Positions 23,255 to 25,327 of a DNA stretch of 25,327 nucleotides are shown piece by piece. How positions within the stretch are numbered: the first letter of the stretch is position 1; each line of letters opens with the position of its first letter. The DNA is from Selenomonadaceae bacterium. Its GTDB lineage: Bacteria > Bacillota > Negativicutes > Selenomonadales > Selenomonadaceae. Location of the stretch: contig JAEEGN010000113.1 of assembly GCA_016280345.1 (NCBI GenBank), forward strand, positions 1 to 25,327, in the 5' to 3' direction. The notes below the pieces were generated by a model, which saw nothing but the letters and a program-made list of their open reading frames with translations, did no database searches and was not told where the DNA came from. A program made the translations under genes and the position numbers.

Positions 23255-24613
23255 ATGACTGAGGAGATTCGGTCCTACGAGGACGCGAGCCTGTTTGACG
23301 CCCTGGACGAAAACGTCTATATCGTGGAACCGGCAAAGTTCCAGATGCTCTTCATGAACCGGAAAGGCCGTCAGGACTACGGCATCAAGAAAGACGACTA
23401 CGTCGGCAAGGCCTGCCACGAGGTCCTGCGTTTCCGGGACACGCCCTGCCCGGACTGCCCGTTCCTGCCGCCGGTACCGGACCGCGGCATCCGGGAAGTC
23501 TATAACGCCCGGCTGGACCGCTATTACAAGGTGCTCAACCACTCCATCCTCTTCCAGGGGAAAGATGCCCGGCTGGAGGTCGCCGTCGACATCACCGATT
23601 TCGTGCGCCAGCGCCAGGATCTTCAGGCGACGCTTTCCGCCGAAGCGGTCCTCAACGAGACCATGCAGATCCTCTACGCCGAGCCGGACCTGGACAAAGC
23701 GCTGTGTCTCATGCTGGAGCATATCGGCCTGTTCCTCAAGGCGGAGCGTTGCTTCATCTTCACCATGGAAGGCAGCACCATGCGCATGACGTCGGAATGG
23801 TGCGCCCCCGGCATCGCCCCGCGAAAAGAGGAATCGGCCGCCGAGCCCCGGTCCGGCATCGACCGGTGGTTCGAGCTCTTCAGCCGCCACAGCAACGTGG
23901 TCGTGCCCGACCGGCAGCTCCTGAAGCTCGTCCACCCCACTGAGTACGATGCGCTGGAACGGATGAAGATCGAAAGCTGCGTAGCCGCGCCCATCATCAT
24001 CCACGATGAGATTGTCTCCATCCTGGGCATCGCCAACCTCGCCGCCAGCAAACTGGACGGCGCTTCGCTGATGCTGACGACGCTCTCCTACTTCATCGCC
24101 ACCACGATGGTGGCGGACAACAACCGCAAGCTCCTGGAAAAGGCCAGTTACAGCGACGCCATGACCGGCGTCTCCAACCGCAACGCCTTTATCCGCGACA
24201 TCGAGCAGGACCAGCGCCTCATCGACCAGGGGGAGCTGGCGGTGGGCGTCATCTACTTCGACCTCAACGGCCTCAAAGAAGTCAACGACACCCAGGGCCA
24301 CCGGGCCGGCGACCGGCTCATCATGCACCTGGCCGACACCATCACCCTCTTCTTCCGCAAGCGCGAAGTCTATCGCACCGGCGGCGACGAGTTCATCACC
24401 ATCTGCCTCAATATGCCGGAGCAGCTCTTCACGGAACGCCTGGCCCGCGTCATGGCCTTCATCGACAGTTCCACCACCCTCAGCGTCTCCATCGGCTACG
24501 CCTGGAGCCAGGAAAAGGGCCTGTCCCTGCAGCAGGTCATCGCCACCGCCGACGCCAAGATGTACGAGGAAAAACAAATCTTCTATTCCGACGGCCAGCG
24601 CAAAGCCCGCTGA
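23255..24613 (+). CDS. PAS-GAF-GGDEF diguanylate cyclase
   Basis: Predicted to make cyclic di-GMP from two GTP in response to signals sensed by two domains. 452 residues, no membrane segment or signal peptide, so cytoplasmic. A PAS-like domain covers about 8-118 and contains CPDCPF (65-70), a cysteine pair that could bind metal or respond to redox. A GAF-like domain covers about 130-290, with C166, C183 and C242. The GGDEF domain covers about 295-448, with DAMTGVSNRN (301-310), YFDLNGLKEVND (334-345) and an intact GGDEF active site (376-380). The RxxD inhibitory site is missing (F367/R370 occupy its ends), so product feedback through that site is not expected. The ATG is three bases after the maturase stop, so the genes are co-transcribed and probably coupled. 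No EAL phosphodiesterase or PilZ receptor gene lies in the window. Confidence 0.92.
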   Translation: MTEEIRSYEDASLFDALDENVYIVEPAKFQMLFMNRKGRQDYGIKKDDYVGKACHEVLRFRDTPCPDCPFLPPVPDRGIREVYNARLDRYYKVLNHSILFQGKDARLEVAVDITDFVRQRQDLQATLSAEAVLNETMQILYAEPDLDKALCLMLEHIGLFLKAERCFIFTMEGSTMRMTSEWCAPGIAPRKEESAAEPRSGIDRWFELFSRHSNVVVPDRQLLKLVHPTEYDALERMKIESCVAAPIIIHDEIVSILGIANLAASKLDGASLMLTTLSYFIATTMVADNNRKLLEKASYSDAMTGVSNRNAFIRDIEQDQRLIDQGELAVGVIYFDLNGLKEVNDTQGHRAGDRLIMHLADTITLFFRKREVYRTGGDEFITICLNMPEQLFTERLARVMAFIDSSTTLSVSIGYAWSQEKGLSLQQVIATADAKMYEEKQIFYSDGQRKAR

Positions 24614-24678
24614 CTTCCCGGCCCGTGAGGACGGCAAAACAGAAAACAGAGCGGAACCTTTCCGGTTTCGCTGGCGAA

Positions 24679-24726
24679 AGACGCTTTTCCCCGGGGAAAC
24701 TGTCCCGGAGAAAAGCGTCTTTTTTT
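24679..24726 (+). terminator. Strong intrinsic terminator of the SCIFF operon
   Basis: AGACGCTTTTC (24679-24689) pairs perfectly with GAAAAGCGTCT (24710-24720), extended inward by six more pairs (CCGGGG with TCCCGG) past one mismatch. Seven T (24720-24726) follow. It lies 66 bases after the cyclase stop. Confidence 0.92.
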
Positions 24727-24826
24727 GCCAATCAAGAGGGCCGCGCCAAAGCAGGGAGCGGCGCACGCCCGGAAAACGCCACCGGACGGTTTGTCGCCGG
24801 ATGCAGCCGCGATTCCGGTAAAAAGC

Positions 24827-24897
24827 AAAAAGGACAAACCACTGTCTGGATGCGAAACGAAAACCCCCTGACGATTCGGTCTTTATCGTCCTTTTTT
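24827..24897. repeat. Terminator-like inverted structure with A and T arms
   Basis: AAAAAGGAC (24827-24835) is the inverse complement of GTCCTTTTT (24888-24896), with 52 bases between. Nested at the right end is GACGAT (24870-24875) / ATCGTC (24885-24890), followed by C and six T, which resembles a weak rightward terminator. It may be the 3' end of a short transcript or a relic. Confidence 0.35.
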
Positions 24898-25030
24898 CCG
24901 GCTTTTGGCCTTTTTCGGCTGAACGTTTGCGATACCGGGTGCAGGAGATAATCGCAGCGGATTTTGAGGTTGTTTTATTCCGGAAGAGAACGAAATCCTG
25001 GCGGAAAGTTTTTACATAGCGAAAAATAAT

Positions 25031-25061
25031 TACCATTCACACTCATTTACCTGCCATTCAC
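25031..25061. repeat. Direct repeat with 21-base period
   Basis: TACCATTCAC (25031-25040) recurs as TGCCATTCAC (25052-25061), nine of ten bases identical, exactly 21 bases apart, i.e. about two helical turns. It borders an AT-rich tract (25011-25032). The arrangement would suit a regulator binding one face of DNA, but no convincing promoter or gene start is visible next to it. Confidence 0.35.
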
Positions 25062-25284
25062 CCAATGCCTGTTGAAAACGCCGGCGTGCAGCAGCAAAAC
25101 AGAAAGGCAAGGAAACCGAAGATTCCGCGGACGCCAGGGGAAGGAACCCCGACGGCGGGAATGCAGACCGGCACGACGTCGAGGGGAGAAACGAGGGAAT
25201 GGAAATGAGGATGACGGCGATTGATCGGGGAAACAGACGCGAAAAGCCGCCAGAGAATGTGGTTCCCGGCCGGTTTCCGCTGGT

Positions 25285-25320
25285 AAAAAAATCCCGGGGC
25301 GTCATCCCCGGGATTTTTCT
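25285..25320. terminator. Bidirectional intrinsic terminator at right edge
   Basis: AAAAATCCCGGGG (25287-25299) and CCCCGGGATTTTT (25306-25318) form a perfect 13-base stem with a six-base loop. On the + strand five T follow; on the - strand the run is seven T. The longer leftward T-run suggests it mainly ends a - strand gene lying beyond the window. Confidence 0.85.
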
Positions 25321-25327
25321 TACCGCC

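Larger units (their letters stand above)
24614..25327. other. Intergenic region without a credible gene
   Basis: After the cyclase terminator no ORF on either strand has a ribosome-binding site, a family match or coding-like structure. Short open frames are mentioned under rejected items. The region is more AT-rich and irregular than the gene-dense part, especially 24950-25070. It contains an A/T-armed inverted structure (24827-24897), a spaced direct repeat (25031-25061) and a terminator at the right edge. A small RNA is possible but not shown. Confidence 0.6.

Noticed and set aside
21851..25036. 1061-codon open frame on the - strand
   Set aside because: It lies entirely opposite the maturase and cyclase genes, whose motifs are complete. 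Its translation is low in known motifs and rich in Val, Gly, Arg and His, as expected for the complement of GC-rich codons.
25066..25210. 47-codon + strand frame, and a further frame from about 25199 running off the edge
   Set aside because: The first has no ribosome-binding site and only random basic composition; the second runs through the terminator.
25030..25305. 91-codon open frame on the - strand near the right edge
   Set aside because: Its beginning lies within the terminator hairpin, it lacks a ribosome-binding site and has no recognisable domain.
1..25327. CRISPR arrays, insertion sequences, attachment sites, tRNA or rRNA genes, replication origin
   Set aside because: Looked for regular repeats, transposase-like frames, terminal inverted repeats, cloverleaf-like segments and DnaA-box clusters by eye; none was found.

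Overview
This is a GC-rich (about 60-65%) bacterial chromosome segment in which every supported gene lies on the + strand. The gene order xseA-xseB-ispA-dxs-tlyA-nadK-argR-recN-nudix-M50 protease-scpA-scpB-U32-mutS2-rapZ-yvcK-whiA, together with a SCIFF ranthipeptide locus, points to an anaerobic member of the Bacillota. I favour Negativicutes (Selenomonadales/Veillonellales) over Clostridia, but this rests on gene content and synteny only. There are no mobile elements, tRNAs, rRNAs or CRISPR arrays that I can see.

Layout. (1) 1-6350: a tightly packed operon of housekeeping genes: exonuclease VII (large subunit truncated by the left edge, small subunit), isoprenoid precursor synthesis (ispA, dxs), TlyA rRNA methyltransferase, NAD kinase and ArgR. 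Genes abut, overlap by ATGA, or are spaced by tens of bases. (2) 6351-8861: a short structured gap with a doubtful 31-codon ORF, then recN and an ADP-ribose pyrophosphatase-type Nudix gene closed by a clear intrinsic terminator. (3) 8862-11053: a new promoter, an M50 site-2-type membrane protease and the condensin partners scpA and scpB, ending in a terminator. (4) 11054-16232: a 64-residue membrane protein, an 838-residue two-part U32 protein with two cysteine sets, and mutS2, ending in a terminator. (5) 16233-21534: a promoter with a perfect TATAAT and a long inverted repeat over its -35 region, then rapZ, a membrane-anchored yvcK, whiA, a polysaccharide deacetylase that appears to begin at a CTG codon, and an ATGA-coupled, very acidic exported or anchored protein. 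This set suggests cell-envelope and carbon-flux functions. (6) 21535-24726: the most interesting part. A strong promoter and near-perfect Shine-Dalgarno drive a 45-residue, six-cysteine SCIFF precursor peptide. A hairpin follows it, then its radical SAM/SPASM maturase, then a PAS-GAF-GGDEF diguanylate cyclase whose start is 3 bp after the maturase stop, and a strong terminator. (7) 24727-25327: about 600 bases with no credible gene, containing an A/T-armed inverted structure, a spaced direct repeat, and a bidirectional terminator at the right edge.

The SCIFF family and its maturase are known, but the biological role of the mature peptide is not. A shared transcript with a c-di-GMP synthase carrying two sensory modules is a testable lead about that role. 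Very long ORFs on the opposite strand (up to 1061 codons) are by-products of GC-rich codon usage and are not annotated.
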